A DNA stretch of 20,327 bases from Porticoccaceae bacterium UBA1117 (GCA_002313335.1 DCBC01000005.1:1-20327), one strand, 5' to 3'; shown: positions 6,803 through 15,671, counted from the first letter of the stretch. The notes: generated by a model not told the origin, from the letters alone. Numbers and translations are program-made.

Positions 6803-9499
6803 ATGGAAAAGTTACTCCTAAGTTTGACTGATATATTTGCTGCTGCGCCTAGTGCCGTGCTGAGATTTAAGCGCGTAATATTGGTTATATTGACGTTAGT
6901 GTCCCTCATAATGTTTTATTCCATGGCAACGCGGACGGTGTTTGATCTATCCTCAGAAGCATTTTTAAACGAAGAAAGTCCAGCGCAACAGGCGCTAGAT
7001 GAGTTCCGTCGACAATTTGGCAGTGATCGCTCGGTCTACTTAATCTACAAGCCTGCTGATGGCGATGTGTTTTCAACGGACTCGTTAAGAGCACTGCAAG
7101 GGCTCACTAATAAATTAGAGAACTGGCAAGATTTAGATAGTTTAAAATACCCTGATGTCGACCTCAGAGAGCTCATCCACATTCGTCGGGTACAATCATT
7201 AACCAACCTACGCGTTCAAAATAGTGTAGGCGATGCGTTAATCTCCGAGCGCTTAGTCCCTAAAATAATACCTACAAGTCAAAAGGAGCTCAGCCGTATA
7301 AAAGCGCTAGCTATGAGCGAGCCGGATTATATATCGTCTTTTTATGCGGCCGATGGCAGTTTTGGTGCGCTATTACTGCAAACAGATTTTGGTACCGAAC
7401 CAATCGACGGATATCAATCAGCATTAGATTCTGATGCCATAGAACTTGATGAAAGCTTTGAAGACTTTGACGTGTCTTTTGACACACAAGCCATCGTTCA
7501 AAAAATTGAGTATAAAGATGTTAACCCTCTAGATTATTTAGCCTTCAACGATGCATTGGAAGCTGTGTATGGACAATACTCTGGACAGTTTGAATACTAT
7601 GCGGTTGGCGAGCCCTCTCTAATGAGCCAGCTACAAGGAATTCTCGACCAGCTCAAGGTTCTCGGCTATCTCATGGTACTAATATTTGCATTTCTTTTGT
7701 GGGTATTGTTTCGCTCCGCTAGCGCTTTGCTTTGGCCGTTAGTGACCATTGCGCTGAGTGTTTCCTGGTGCTGGGGAATAACCGTGCTTTTAGGAGTTGA
7801 GCTATCAACGATGATCGGCTTGACGGTGCTGCTGATATTCTCGGTAGGAATCGCTGATTGTGTGCATGTAATGAGCGCTTATTTTAGTTTTAGAAGAGAG
7901 GGTTTAGAGCATTCCAAAGCACTAACCAAGGCCTATGAAAAAGTCGGCTTGGCTATTTTGCTGACAACACTGACCACTGCCGCCGGCATTATGGTACTAG
8001 CCAGTTCAAGTCTTGAGCCGATTAGAGTTTTTGCCATTATGTGTGCTTTTGGCGTAATACTCGCCTTCTTTTTTACTATCATACTGCTTCCTATTTTATT
8101 AGACTTTTGGCATCCGACTGGCACCACAGAGAAGGGCAGTACCGCAGATAAGCTAGGGTTGTTCTGGAAGCAATTAGCCTCTAAAACAAAAATATTGTTG
8201 GCATTAATAAGTGTCTCTGTCGTGTTTATGTCACTTGGAAGTCTAGTCGGTGGGTTTATTAATGCAGTCATCCTCTTGACCTACTGGATAGTAAATTCTC
8301 AGTCTCAGATACTTGCACGAGTGCCCGCTATTGTAGAACGGAGCCCGCGACGGATTATGATGATATTTGGTGCGGTCTTCTTACTGTGCTGTTATGGCGC
8401 GACTAAAATTGTGATTGATACCAATGTTGCGGGTCTATTTAAGGAGGATCATCCACTAGCCATTGCCATTAACGTGGTAGACAACAATATGTCCGGTTCA
8501 CAGAACATGGAAGTGATGATAGATACCAAAACTACCGACGGTATGCTTGATGCACAGTTACTAATGGCAGTTGATAACCTACAGACAAGTCTACAAGCAC
8601 GTTACCCTGATACCATCGGCCGCACGCACTCATTAGCGAACATCGTCAAAGATACCAATCAAATAATGAACGACGACGACCCCAGCTTTTATGTTATCCC
8701 AAATTCAAATCAGTCAGTTGCTCAGCTACTTTACTTGTTCAACAGTGCGAATCCTGAGGATCGTCGCAATTTAGTATCGGATGATTATAGCCGTTCTCAT
8801 ATTGCAGTTAACTCCAAAAGTATGGGCTCTTATGGGTATCAGAAAATGTTCACTGAGGTAGAGCAAGAGATTAGCGACCAATTTGGCCGCTTTCAAACGA
8901 TCTATCCAGACTTAGAAATTGTCCTTACCGGCACTATGGCAACATTAATGGTAGTCTCCGACGAGATTGCCACATCACAGTTCAATGGTTTTGCACTGGC
9001 CCTGTTGTTGATAAGTGTCATTATGATTGTTACTTTGGGTTCATTACGGGGAGGGTTGATGGGCATGATCCCAAATGCCATTCCCGCATTTTTAGGCCTT
9101 GGCTTGATGGGGCTATTTGGTATACCACTGGATACTGACACCTTATTGATTGCACCGGTCATCCTTGGAATAGCCGTAGATGACACTATCCATTTTATGA
9201 CCCATTACAGAGTTGAGCTGAGTAAATCAAAAAGCGTTAGCATAGCGTTGGAGAGTGCCATCCGAGAAGTGGGTCAAGCTGTGCTCTTCACTACGATGAT
9301 TATTGGTCTTGGCTTTGCAGTGTTAAGTTTTTCTGACTACTTAGGAATGGCTAAGGTCGGATTTTTTGGCTCACTATCTATTTTTGTTGCGCTACTGTGT
9401 GATCTGTTTCTGATACCGGCGATGATTATCGTTTTCAAACCAACCTTTGGTGTCGTCAATGTAGATACCCATACTAATTTTAGAGGAGTTAAAGCGTGA
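6803..9499 (+). CDS. RND superfamily (MMPL-type) inner-membrane transporter
   Basis: An 898-residue protein with the two-fold RND layout: one helix near 24-42, a large periplasmic domain (about 43-285), a five-to-six-helix bundle (about 286-450), another helix near 517-535, a second periplasmic domain (about 540-730) and a final bundle (about 735-885). Each half has a polar charged motif in the membrane: GIADCVH (Asp352, His355) and VDDTIHFMTHYR (Asp793, Asp794, His797), as expected for proton-coupled transport. The acidic 'EDHP' and 'NEESPAQQ' segments opening each periplasmic domain are typical of MMPL-type exporters. Relatives move lipids, hopanoids or other hydrophobic molecules out of the inner membrane; the substrate here is unknown. 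The stop overlaps the next start (GTGA), so the periplasmic partner is translationally coupled. First gene of a three-gene envelope operon. Confidence 0.9.
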   Translation: MEKLLLSLTDIFAAAPSAVLRFKRVILVILTLVSLIMFYSMATRTVFDLSSEAFLNEESPAQQALDEFRRQFGSDRSVYLIYKPADGDVFSTDSLRALQGLTNKLENWQDLDSLKYPDVDLRELIHIRRVQSLTNLRVQNSVGDALISERLVPKIIPTSQKELSRIKALAMSEPDYISSFYAADGSFGALLLQTDFGTEPIDGYQSALDSDAIELDESFEDFDVSFDTQAIVQKIEYKDVNPLDYLAFNDALEAVYGQYSGQFEYYAVGEPSLMSQLQGILDQLKVLGYLMVLIFAFLLWVLFRSASALLWPLVTIALSVSWCWGITVLLGVELSTMIGLTVLLIFSVGIADCVHVMSAYFSFRREGLEHSKALTKAYEKVGLAILLTTLTTAAGIMVLASSSLEPIRVFAIMCAFGVILAFFFTIILLPILLDFWHPTGTTEKGSTADKLGLFWKQLASKTKILLALISVSVVFMSLGSLVGGFINAVILLTYWIVNSQSQILARVPAIVERSPRRIMMIFGAVFLLCCYGATKIVIDTNVAGLFKEDHPLAIAINVVDNNMSGSQNMEVMIDTKTTDGMLDAQLLMAVDNLQTSLQARYPDTIGRTHSLANIVKDTNQIMNDDDPSFYVIPNSNQSVAQLLYLFNSANPEDRRNLVSDDYSRSHIAVNSKSMGSYGYQKMFTEVEQEISDQFGRFQTIYPDLEIVLTGTMATLMVVSDEIATSQFNGFALALLLISVIMIVTLGSLRGGLMGMIPNAIPAFLGLGLMGLFGIPLDTDTLLIAPVILGIAVDDTIHFMTHYRVELSKSKSVSIALESAIREVGQAVLFTTMIIGLGFAVLSFSDYLGMAKVGFFGSLSIFVALLCDLFLIPAMIIVFKPTFGVVNVDTHTNFRGVKA

Positions 9500-10392
9500 G
9501 TTGGATGAGAAATCTGTCGATACTCAGCATTACAATGCTCAGTGCTCTCACGTTGCCCATTCAGGGTGCGGAGAACACCACCGGTTTAGAGATCATGCAG
9601 GCAGTAGGTGATAATCAGCGAGCAACCAATGATTCCTCATTTACGCGTCTAAAGCTATCTAGCTGTAAATTTGGGGTTAATAAGGGTCGCATCGCCTGCG
9701 CTGAAAAACCACGAGTCAAAGTGCTTGAGTCAATTGCTGCTAACTATGGAGAGTTACTTAAAGATACCAAGAGCGTAAGTATCACTATTGAACCCGCCTC
9801 AGAGCGCGGTATCGGCATGCTAAGCTATTCCTACGATGAAGAAGGGCGCGACAACCAAACCTGGCTGTATCTTTCTGCCCTTGGTCGAGTCAAAAGAATC
9901 GCCGGCGGTGACTCAGATGGCAATACTGAACCAGCATCCATATTTGGCTCAGAATTTACCACCGAGGATACTGAGACGGGAAAATTAACTGAATATCAGA
10001 TAAACATCCTCGAGGAAACGTCACGCAATGGCCGCGAAGTTTGGAAGATAGAGATGATCCCCAATCAGCAAAGAGCCAAAAAGAGTCGTTATTCTCGTTC
10101 CGTCCATTACATTGATAAAACTCGCTATGTTGCCCTGCGTTCTGAGATGTATGACAAATACGGCAAAGAGATAAAAAGACTTGTAGCCTCTCGTATTGAG
10201 CGCGTGAACAGCAGCTGGGTAGCTCGCTCAATTACTATGATGAATTTAGTCTCCAATCGCCTATCAAACATGGCGTTTGTTGAAGTTTATACCGACCTTG
10301 AGATCAAAGATGATTTTTTGACCCAACGTACACTTACCGATACGGCGTACCGAGAGGCGATGCTCAAAGAGCTGAGAGCACAACTTAATTAA
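9496..10392 (+). CDS. Periplasmic LolA-like 'outer membrane lipoprotein-sorting' protein
   Basis: A 298-residue protein with a signal peptide (basic start, hydrophobic 8-20, likely cut after QGA, residue 24). The body resembles the outer-membrane lipoprotein-sorting family (PF17131, LolA/LolB-like fold): an early helix 'GLEIMQAVGDNQRA', the strand-rich middle with 'DNQTWLYLSALGRVKRIAGG' and the family-typical 'FGSEFTTEDTE', and the paired strands 'YIDKTRYVALRSEMYDKYGKEIKRL'. LolA-fold proteins carry acylated or other hydrophobic cargo across the periplasm. The GTG start overlaps the transporter stop by four bases and has a strong Shine-Dalgarno GAGGAG (9483-9488). Context suggests it receives cargo from the transporter and hands it to the outer-membrane barrel. 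Distinct from the true LolA at the right edge. Confidence 0.85.
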   Translation: MSWMRNLSILSITMLSALTLPIQGAENTTGLEIMQAVGDNQRATNDSSFTRLKLSSCKFGVNKGRIACAEKPRVKVLESIAANYGELLKDTKSVSITIEPASERGIGMLSYSYDEEGRDNQTWLYLSALGRVKRIAGGDSDGNTEPASIFGSEFTTEDTETGKLTEYQINILEETSRNGREVWKIEMIPNQQRAKKSRYSRSVHYIDKTRYVALRSEMYDKYGKEIKRLVASRIERVNSSWVARSITMMNLVSNRLSNMAFVEVYTDLEIKDDFLTQRTLTDTAYREAMLKELRAQLN

Positions 10393-10408
10393 ATGCATCA
10401 GGATATTC

Positions 10409-11821
10409 ATGATTATTCGTAATGGGTTATTAATCCTTACTTTACTATCTCAAATTACTCTCGCTCAGCAGGCTAGTGAGCAATCGTTGGAGGATGACGT
10501 TTTTCTCGGTGAACTTAGTTTAGATGACGATCTTTTTGCAGATGCTTTTGATTTAAAAGAAGATACTAATATCGATTCATGGCGAGATGGGTTAACGATT
10601 CGACTCAGCCAACAGTTGTCGGGGCAAGTTAATAACCACACGGTAGAGCCTATAGAAGGGTATTTACTGTCTAAACCCAGTGAGCTAGAGAATAACCGAT
10701 TTGGTATTAACGTTCGATTTCAGAATGCTTTTGCTGATGGTTGGTTGGTTCAGGGTAGTTGGCAGGCTCGTGCTTATTGGCGGGGTGATTATGAATATAC
10801 GGCTAACAATAACAATATCGAGACTGAGTATCGTGCCAATGAACTATTCGTGCAACGGAGCCAAAGTCAGCAAAGCCTAAAACTGGGTCGTCAGACCGTT
10901 GTTTGGGGCGAGACTGTCGGTAATTCGGTACTGGACGTCATCAACCATACCGAGTATCGAGACTTTGGCACTATTGATATTGAAGATGCCAGACTCAACC
11001 AGTGGATGCTGGTTTGGGATGTATTTAAAGATAACGGTAATTGGTCTAGTTTTATTAACCTCTACCCAGAGTTTAATCCTACGCCTGTAACAGGGAGTCC
11101 ATTTTATAACCCACTAGACTCCAATCTGGGCGGCTATTCCCGTAGTGGCCAATCAATTTTTGAGGCAGGCACTCAGTGGAGTAAGTCCTTTGATGGCAGC
11201 GACATAGCCTTTATGGCCGCTTACCTTTATGAAAATCAGTTGCAGTATCAGGCGCCAAATGTACCGTTGGATCAACCTTCAGCGTTAGCTAATGATTTTA
11301 TACTTATTGGCTTTAGCGGCAACAGGGCGTTAGGGAAATTGTTGCTGAGTCTAGACGTTGCATTGAGCCATGGTCTTTTACTCGACCAGTCAACACTTGC
11401 CGGTGCAGCAAGCAATGAACTGAGCAGCGGCATAAAGAAAGACCAAGTTGGTATTTCCCTAGGCTTTGAGTATGGTGTCAATAGCCAGCAAAGCATCAGC
11501 GCAAGTATTCAGGCCAAGACTATGTTAAATGAACGGGATGGGTTGATCGACGAGCAACCATTGATCAACGAGGGGGTCTATGGAAACTGGCTGGTGCGAT
11601 ATAGTAATTTAGTGATGAACAGTACATTAAACTTATCGGCAAATATTCAGGGTGATCTTGAAGGTGATGCCGGTTTACTCTTTGTTGGCGCTGATTATTC
11701 AATTAACGACCACTGGCAAGTTGCTGGGCAGGTCATAAGTATTAAAAGTAACAAAGCGAGCCCTTTGGTTATTTTCGATGAAGATCTGCGTCTGGGACTT
11801 ACCGTCTCCTACGCTTTCTAA
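10409..11821 (+). CDS. Outer-membrane beta-barrel protein, DUF1302-like
   Basis: A 470-residue protein with a signal peptide (likely cut after TLA, residue 19), then an unusually acidic segment (about 27-52 with EDDVF and DDDLF repeats), then alternating amphipathic strands to a C-terminal ...TVSYAF; the terminal Phe is the usual barrel-assembly signal. 'LKLGRQTVVWGETVG' followed by 'VLDVINHTEYRDFG' resembles the DUF1302 pattern 'lGRQ.vvWGe...vlDvinp.d'. DUF1302 barrels often sit beside RND transporters and LolA-like or DUF1329 proteins. The start is supported by AGGA at 10400-10403, five bases before the ATG, and the gene follows the LolA-like gene by 16 bases. Likely the outer-membrane component of the same export route; a gated pore is inferred, not shown. 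Confidence 0.78.
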   Translation: MIIRNGLLILTLLSQITLAQQASEQSLEDDVFLGELSLDDDLFADAFDLKEDTNIDSWRDGLTIRLSQQLSGQVNNHTVEPIEGYLLSKPSELENNRFGINVRFQNAFADGWLVQGSWQARAYWRGDYEYTANNNNIETEYRANELFVQRSQSQQSLKLGRQTVVWGETVGNSVLDVINHTEYRDFGTIDIEDARLNQWMLVWDVFKDNGNWSSFINLYPEFNPTPVTGSPFYNPLDSNLGGYSRSGQSIFEAGTQWSKSFDGSDIAFMAAYLYENQLQYQAPNVPLDQPSALANDFILIGFSGNRALGKLLLSLDVALSHGLLLDQSTLAGAASNELSSGIKKDQVGISLGFEYGVNSQQSISASIQAKTMLNERDGLIDEQPLINEGVYGNWLVRYSNLVMNSTLNLSANIQGDLEGDAGLLFVGADYSINDHWQVAGQVISIKSNKASPLVIFDEDLRLGLTVSYAF

Positions 11822-11826
11822 AATTT

Positions 11827-11842
11827 GCTACGACTCAGTAGC
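11827..11842 (+). terminator. Weak hairpin after the barrel gene
   Basis: GCTAC (11827-11831) and GTAGC (11838-11842) pair around GACTCA, five bases after the stop codon. No T-run follows, so termination strength is doubtful. The rest of the gap to clpS (11843-11979) has no gene; a TACCAT at 11937-11942 is the nearest -10-like hexamer. Confidence 0.3.
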
Positions 11843-11979
11843 TCCAAAATTAATCGTTCTCCGTATAGCTACATGTCAGCTGCAAAAAAACGTTGGTTTA
11901 GCTTGCTAGCGCTTACCTGAGCCGCTGATTGTGTTGTACCATAGAGTACTCAAAGACCACCAATACATCGGCACAATTA

Positions 11980-12324
11980 ATGACCAATCAGAACGACGGC
12001 GACAACTGGCAAGATGATAGCGGAACGGCAACGCAAGAAGCGCCACCCAAGCTGCAGAAGCCACGCATGTATCAAGTAGTACTTTTAAATGATGACTACA
12101 CACCTATGGAATTTGTGGTTGAATTAATCGAGCAATTTTTCTTTAAGTCGCGAGAAAATGCGACACAAATCATGCTTAAAATTCATTCCGAAGGAAAAGG
12201 TGTCTGTGGTGTCTATACTGAAGATATAGCAGAAACAAAAGCGGCTTTAGTAAACCAATATTCACAGGACAATCAACACCCACTTCTGTGCCAAGCAGAA
12301 CCCGCTAGTAGCGATGAGGAGTAA
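11980..12324 (+). CDS. clpS: ATP-dependent Clp protease adaptor ClpS
   Basis: A 114-residue protein; E. coli ClpS has 106. An acidic flexible N-terminus (1-27) precedes the conserved core '[20 protein letters not shown]'. The N-degron pocket residues are visible: Asn37-Asp38-Asp39, Met43 at the gatekeeper position and His69 in '[11 protein letters not shown]'. ClpS binds proteins with N-terminal Leu, Phe, Trp or Tyr and delivers them to ClpA for degradation by ClpAP. The frame is open to a TTG at 11929, but the ATG at 11980 fits the family length. The Shine-Dalgarno is weak. clpA follows after five bases, its own Shine-Dalgarno overlapping the clpS stop. The tail after residue 100 is Ser/Glu-rich and not part of the known core. 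Confidence 0.95.
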   Translation: MTNQNDGDNWQDDSGTATQEAPPKLQKPRMYQVVLLNDDYTPMEFVVELIEQFFFKSRENATQIMLKIHSEGKGVCGVYTEDIAETKAALVNQYSQDNQHPLLCQAEPASSDEE

Positions 12325-12329
12325 GGATT

Positions 12330-14606
12330 ATGTTAAGTAGAGAGCTGGAAGTTACCCTCAATTTGGCGTTTAAGTCTGCCCGTGACAAGCGTCATGAATT
12401 TATGACCGTAGAGCATTTATTACTCGCGTTGCTTGATGATGCATCTGCAGCCTCGGTATTAAAGGCCTGTGGTGCCGATCTCAACGCTATGCGCGAAGAC
12501 CTTAATGAGTTTATCGAATCCACAGTACCAATGATTCCAGATACGATATTGGAACATGAAACGCAGCCCACACATGGGTTTCAGCGGGTATTACAACGCG
12601 CCGTTTTTCAGGTCAATTCTGCGAATCATAGCGAAGTTGTAGGGGCTAATGTGATTGTAGCCATTTTTAGCGAGCAAGAGAGCCAGGCGGTTTATTTCTT
12701 GAGACTGCAAGATGTTGCGCGCATTGACGTGGTTAATTACATATCCCATGGTATTTCAAAGTATGCGGATCATATTGAGAATGTTAACGAATCTGAACAA
12801 ACATCGACGGACAACGTTAAGGAAGGGGAGCCTGCAGAACAGAGCTTACTCAGCCAGTTTGCTACTAATCTAAACGATCAGGCTCGCTTGGGACTCATCG
12901 ATCCATTGATTGGACGTGATGCGGAAATTGAAAGAGTTAGCCAGATACTGATTCGCCGACGAAAAAATAACCCGTTGCTTGTTGGAGAGTCTGGGGTTGG
13001 TAAGACCGCTATTGCCGAAGGTCTTGCAAGACTTATTGTAGATGGCGATGTACCAGAGCCGATGCTCGACAGCACTGTTTTTTCCTTAGATATGGGCTCT
13101 TTGCTGGCTGGTACTAAGTATCGTGGTGATTTTGAGAAGCGTTTAAAGGGACTAATTGCAGAGCTTATCGACCATGAAAAGTCGATTCTTTTCATTGATG
13201 AAATTCACACTATTATTGGCGCTGGTGCAGCCTCTGGAGGCGTCATGGATGCCTCTAATTTGTTGAAGCCGCTATTATCCTCAGGAAAACTACGCTGCGT
13301 TGGTTCAACAACCTATCAAGAGTACCGTGGCATCTTTGAGAAAGACCATGCCTTGGCTCGTCGTTTTCAAAAGATAGACGTTCCAGAGCCCAGTGTTGAT
13401 GAAACCTTTGAAATCTTAAAGGGTCTCAAATCGCGGTTTGAGGAGCATCATGACTTGAAGTTCACTAATCCTGCTCTAAAAGCGGCGGCTGAGTTATCAA
13501 GCAAACATATCAACGATCGATTCTTGCCTGATAAGGCCATTGATGTGATCGATGAAGCTGGTGCTTATCAGCGCCTGCAGCCCGCCTATAAGCGTAAGAA
13601 GACTGTTGGGTTAGCTGATATTGAGCTGGTCATTTCTAAGATAGCAAGAATTCCAGCAAAGAGTGTTTCAGTTTCTGATAAAGCTCAGTTACAAGACCTA
13701 GCGTCTAATCTCAAGATGGTGGTGTTCGGACAGGATATGGCGATTGAAGCACTATCTACGTCCATTAAACTTGCTCGAGCCGGTTTGAGAGAGGGTAGTA
13801 AGCCAATAGGTAGCTTCCTATTTGCTGGTCCAACAGGTGTGGGTAAGACAGAAGTCTGCAAGCAGCTTGCTAATGTGTTGGGTATTGAGCTGGTGCGGTT
13901 CGATATGTCTGAATACATGGAGAGACACACAGTCTCTCGACTCATTGGGGCACCTCCGGGATATGTTGGGTATGACCAGGGCGGGTTGTTAACTGAAGCG
14001 GTTAATAAGCAGCCGCACTCAGTCATTTTACTTGATGAAGTAGAAAAGGCGCATCCTGATGTGTTCAATCTTTTGCTGCAAGTTATGGATCACGGCACAT
14101 TGACCGACAATAACGGTCGCAAAGCAGATTTCCGTAACGTTATTTTGATCATGACAACTAATGCCGGCGCTGAGCTTATGAGCCGCTCGTCGATTGGTTT
14201 CGCGACTCAAGATCATCGCACTGACGGTATGGAAGCCATCAAGAAAATGTTTACCCCTGAGTTCCGTAACCGACTAGACAGTATTGTTCAGTTCAGTGAG
14301 CTGGGCATGGAGGTTATCAAAACGGTAGTAGACAAGTTTTTGGTTCAGCTACAGTCTCAATTGGATGACAAAAAGGTTTTCATTCAGGTTGATGATGAGG
14401 CGAGACTTTGGCTAGCCACCAACGGCTATGACGCCAAGATGGGCGCTAGGCCAATGGACAGGCTGATACAAGAGAAGATTAAAAAGCCGCTCGCAGAAGA
14501 GGTGTTGTTTGGCTCTTTAGCTGAGAAGGGTGGTACTGCGTTCATTAGTGTTGAGAACGATGAGTTGGTACTAACCACAGACGTTAAAACAGAAGCGACA
14601 GCATAG
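12330..14606 (+). CDS. clpA: ATP-dependent Clp protease ATPase subunit ClpA
   Basis: A 758-residue AAA+ unfoldase, the same length as E. coli ClpA. Domains in order: Clp N-domain (about 1-143, the ClpS docking site), an acidic linker, AAA+ module D1 with Walker A GESGVGKT (219-226) and Walker B Asp290-Glu291 in 'ILFIDEIHT', and module D2 with Walker A GPTGVGKT (500-507) and the sensor/C-terminal region. No ClpB-type coiled-coil insert lies between the modules. The ClpP-docking loop reads IGF (622-624) where E. coli ClpA has IGL; both fit the hydrophobic loop consensus. It unfolds ClpS-bound N-degron substrates and threads them into ClpP. Start supported by AAGGA at 12323-12327. The stop codon lies in the loop of a strong hairpin. 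Confidence 0.97.
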   Translation: MLSRELEVTLNLAFKSARDKRHEFMTVEHLLLALLDDASAASVLKACGADLNAMREDLNEFIESTVPMIPDTILEHETQPTHGFQRVLQRAVFQVNSANHSEVVGANVIVAIFSEQESQAVYFLRLQDVARIDVVNYISHGISKYADHIENVNESEQTSTDNVKEGEPAEQSLLSQFATNLNDQARLGLIDPLIGRDAEIERVSQILIRRRKNNPLLVGESGVGKTAIAEGLARLIVDGDVPEPMLDSTVFSLDMGSLLAGTKYRGDFEKRLKGLIAELIDHEKSILFIDEIHTIIGAGAASGGVMDASNLLKPLLSSGKLRCVGSTTYQEYRGIFEKDHALARRFQKIDVPEPSVDETFEILKGLKSRFEEHHDLKFTNPALKAAAELSSKHINDRFLPDKAIDVIDEAGAYQRLQPAYKRKKTVGLADIELVISKIARIPAKSVSVSDKAQLQDLASNLKMVVFGQDMAIEALSTSIKLARAGLREGSKPIGSFLFAGPTGVGKTEVCKQLANVLGIELVRFDMSEYMERHTVSRLIGAPPGYVGYDQGGLLTEAVNKQPHSVILLDEVEKAHPDVFNLLLQVMDHGTLTDNNGRKADFRNVILIMTTNAGAELMSRSSIGFATQDHRTDGMEAIKKMFTPEFRNRLDSIVQFSELGMEVIKTVVDKFLVQLQSQLDDKKVFIQVDDEARLWLATNGYDAKMGARPMDRLIQEKIKKPLAEEVLFGSLAEKGGTAFISVENDELVLTTDVKTEATA

Positions 14607-14615
14607 GCTGTCGCT
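14594..14615. terminator. Perfect 9-bp hairpin between convergent clpA and infA
   Basis: AGCGACAGC (14594-14602) and GCTGTCGCT (14607-14615) form a perfect GC-rich stem around the loop ATAG, and the clpA stop codon TAG is 14604-14606. On the minus strand the stem is followed by TCTGTTTTAAC, a fair U-rich tail, so it works best as the terminator of the trxB-aat-bpt-infA side. On the plus strand the following CAACGTTGCTT is not a U-run. It probably acts in both directions to insulate the converging operons. Confidence 0.65.
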
Positions 14616-14646
14616 CAACGTTGCTTAAATAAAAGGGGAGTTGCGC

Positions 14647-14865
14647 TTACCGCTCGCGGAAAGTAATGCGACCCTTGGTCAGGTCATAAGGCGTCATCTC
14701 TACCTTAACCTTGTCGCCGGTCAAAATTCTGATGTAATGCTTACGCATCTTTCCTGAAATGTGGGCAATGATCACGTGATCATTTTCCAGTTTCACTTTA
14801 AACGTTGTATTGGGAAGAGTGTCGATCACCTCTCCTTCAAATTCTATGTGCTCTTCTTTCGCCAT
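14647..14865 (-). CDS. infA: Translation initiation factor IF-1
   Basis: A 72-residue protein, exactly the usual length, with the single S1/OB-fold sequence almost unchanged from E. coli: [19 protein letters not shown] at the start, '[20 protein letters not shown]' in the middle and '[15 protein letters not shown]' at the end. IF-1 binds the A site of the 30S subunit and assists IF-2 and IF-3 at initiation. Its position next to the clp and aat/bpt genes is the common gammaproteobacterial arrangement. The gene is last on its strand, 61 bases after bpt, and has its own candidate promoter starting in the end of bpt. The Shine-Dalgarno before the ATG is weak. Confidence 0.98.
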   Translation of the reverse strand: MAKEEHIEFEGEVIDTLPNTTFKVKLENDHVIIAHISGKMRKHYIRILTGDKVKVEMTPYDLTKGRITFRER

Positions 14866-14909
14866 ACTAGATATTCACGCCTTTAAAAAGTGGGCATTTT
14901 GCCTTAAAA

Positions 14910-14938
14910 ATCATCCCATAGCAAAGTCATTCGGTCAA
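14910..14938 (-). promoter_or_regulatory. Candidate infA promoter overlapping the 3' end of bpt
   Basis: On the minus strand TTGACC (14933-14938, five of six to the -35 consensus) is followed after exactly 17 bases by GATGAT (14910-14915, four of six to the -10). The -35 lies in the last sense codons of bpt. It would let infA be made at a higher level than the rest of its operon, as expected for an initiation factor. Confidence 0.45.
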
Positions 14939-15649
14939 TTTCCACGTATTTTCCTGCAAAAGTTCAATTGGCTGATACTGCCGTTTATAGCTCATTTTTT
15001 TACAGTCTTCGATCCAGTAACCCAAATAGACATGACTCAATGCTAATTCCTTTGCCATAGCAATCTGGTATAGCACTGCAAACTTACCTAATCCACGTCG
15101 CTCCTCATTAGGATCAAAGTAAGTATAAATAGCGGATATCGCGTCAGGAAGCACATCAATAATCGCGCACCCAATAAGTTTGGTATCTACACGAAACTCA
15201 ACAAACTGCGTGCAATCCCATGCAGTGCCTAAGAAATCAACAAACTGCTCTGTCGTAGGAGGATACATATCGCCATCAGCATGGCGGTGATTAATATAAT
15301 CGGCATAAACCGTATAATGCTCGGTAATATCAATGCTGTTAACACAGATCACTTTAAGGTCACTGTTAGCTTTAACACAACGCCGCTGAGATCTACTGTG
15401 AGCAAATAAGTCGACCGGTATACGCGCAGAAACACAAGCAACACAGTCACCACACATCGGTGTGTAAATGTAGGGGCCGCTTCGTCGAAAACCATTCTCA
15501 CTGAGACGAGCATACAGATCGCTATCAATCTCCAACTCAGGGTCAACAAAAGCAGTGCTTGCCTCTCTGCCGTTTAGATAGCTACAGGCATGCGGAGCCG
15601 TTTTAAGTAGCTTTATTTGCTGGATGGGTCCGCTCTGATCGGTACTCAT
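14927..15649 (-). CDS. bpt: Aspartate/glutamate leucyltransferase (Bpt; ATE family)
   Basis: A 240-residue protein of the bacterial ATE/Bpt family, of usual length. The N-terminal domain carries the conserved Cys22 in 'HACSYLNGREASTAF' and the cysteine group Cys66, Cys69 and Cys72 in 'YTPMCGDCVACV'. The GNAT-like C-terminal domain shows 'SAIYTYFDPNEERRGLGKFAVL' and 'YLGYWIEDCKKMSYK'. Proteins of this type in gammaproteobacteria (studied in Vibrio vulnificus) transfer Leu from Leu-tRNA to N-terminal Asp or Glu, turning secondary into primary destabilising residues for ClpS. Older annotations call it arginyltransferase. The ATG at 15649 has a GAG-type Shine-Dalgarno (GTGAGATC). It lies between aat and infA on the same strand. 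Confidence 0.93.
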   Translation of the reverse strand: MSTDQSGPIQQIKLLKTAPHACSYLNGREASTAFVDPELEIDSDLYARLSENGFRRSGPYIYTPMCGDCVACVSARIPVDLFAHSRSQRRCVKANSDLKVICVNSIDITEHYTVYADYINHRHADGDMYPPTTEQFVDFLGTAWDCTQFVEFRVDTKLIGCAIIDVLPDAISAIYTYFDPNEERRGLGKFAVLYQIAMAKELALSHVYLGYWIEDCKKMSYKRQYQPIELLQENTWKLTE

Positions 15650-15671
15650 GATCTCACTTTGCTATTGTCTA

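Noticed and set aside
11929..11979. TTG-start extension of ClpS
   Set aside because: Known ClpS proteins start close to the ATG at 11980; the extra residues (Cys-Cys-rich) are not family-like.
13685..14068. A 127-codon minus-strand frame
   Set aside because: It lies opposite the D2 AAA+ module of clpA, whose coding is certain.
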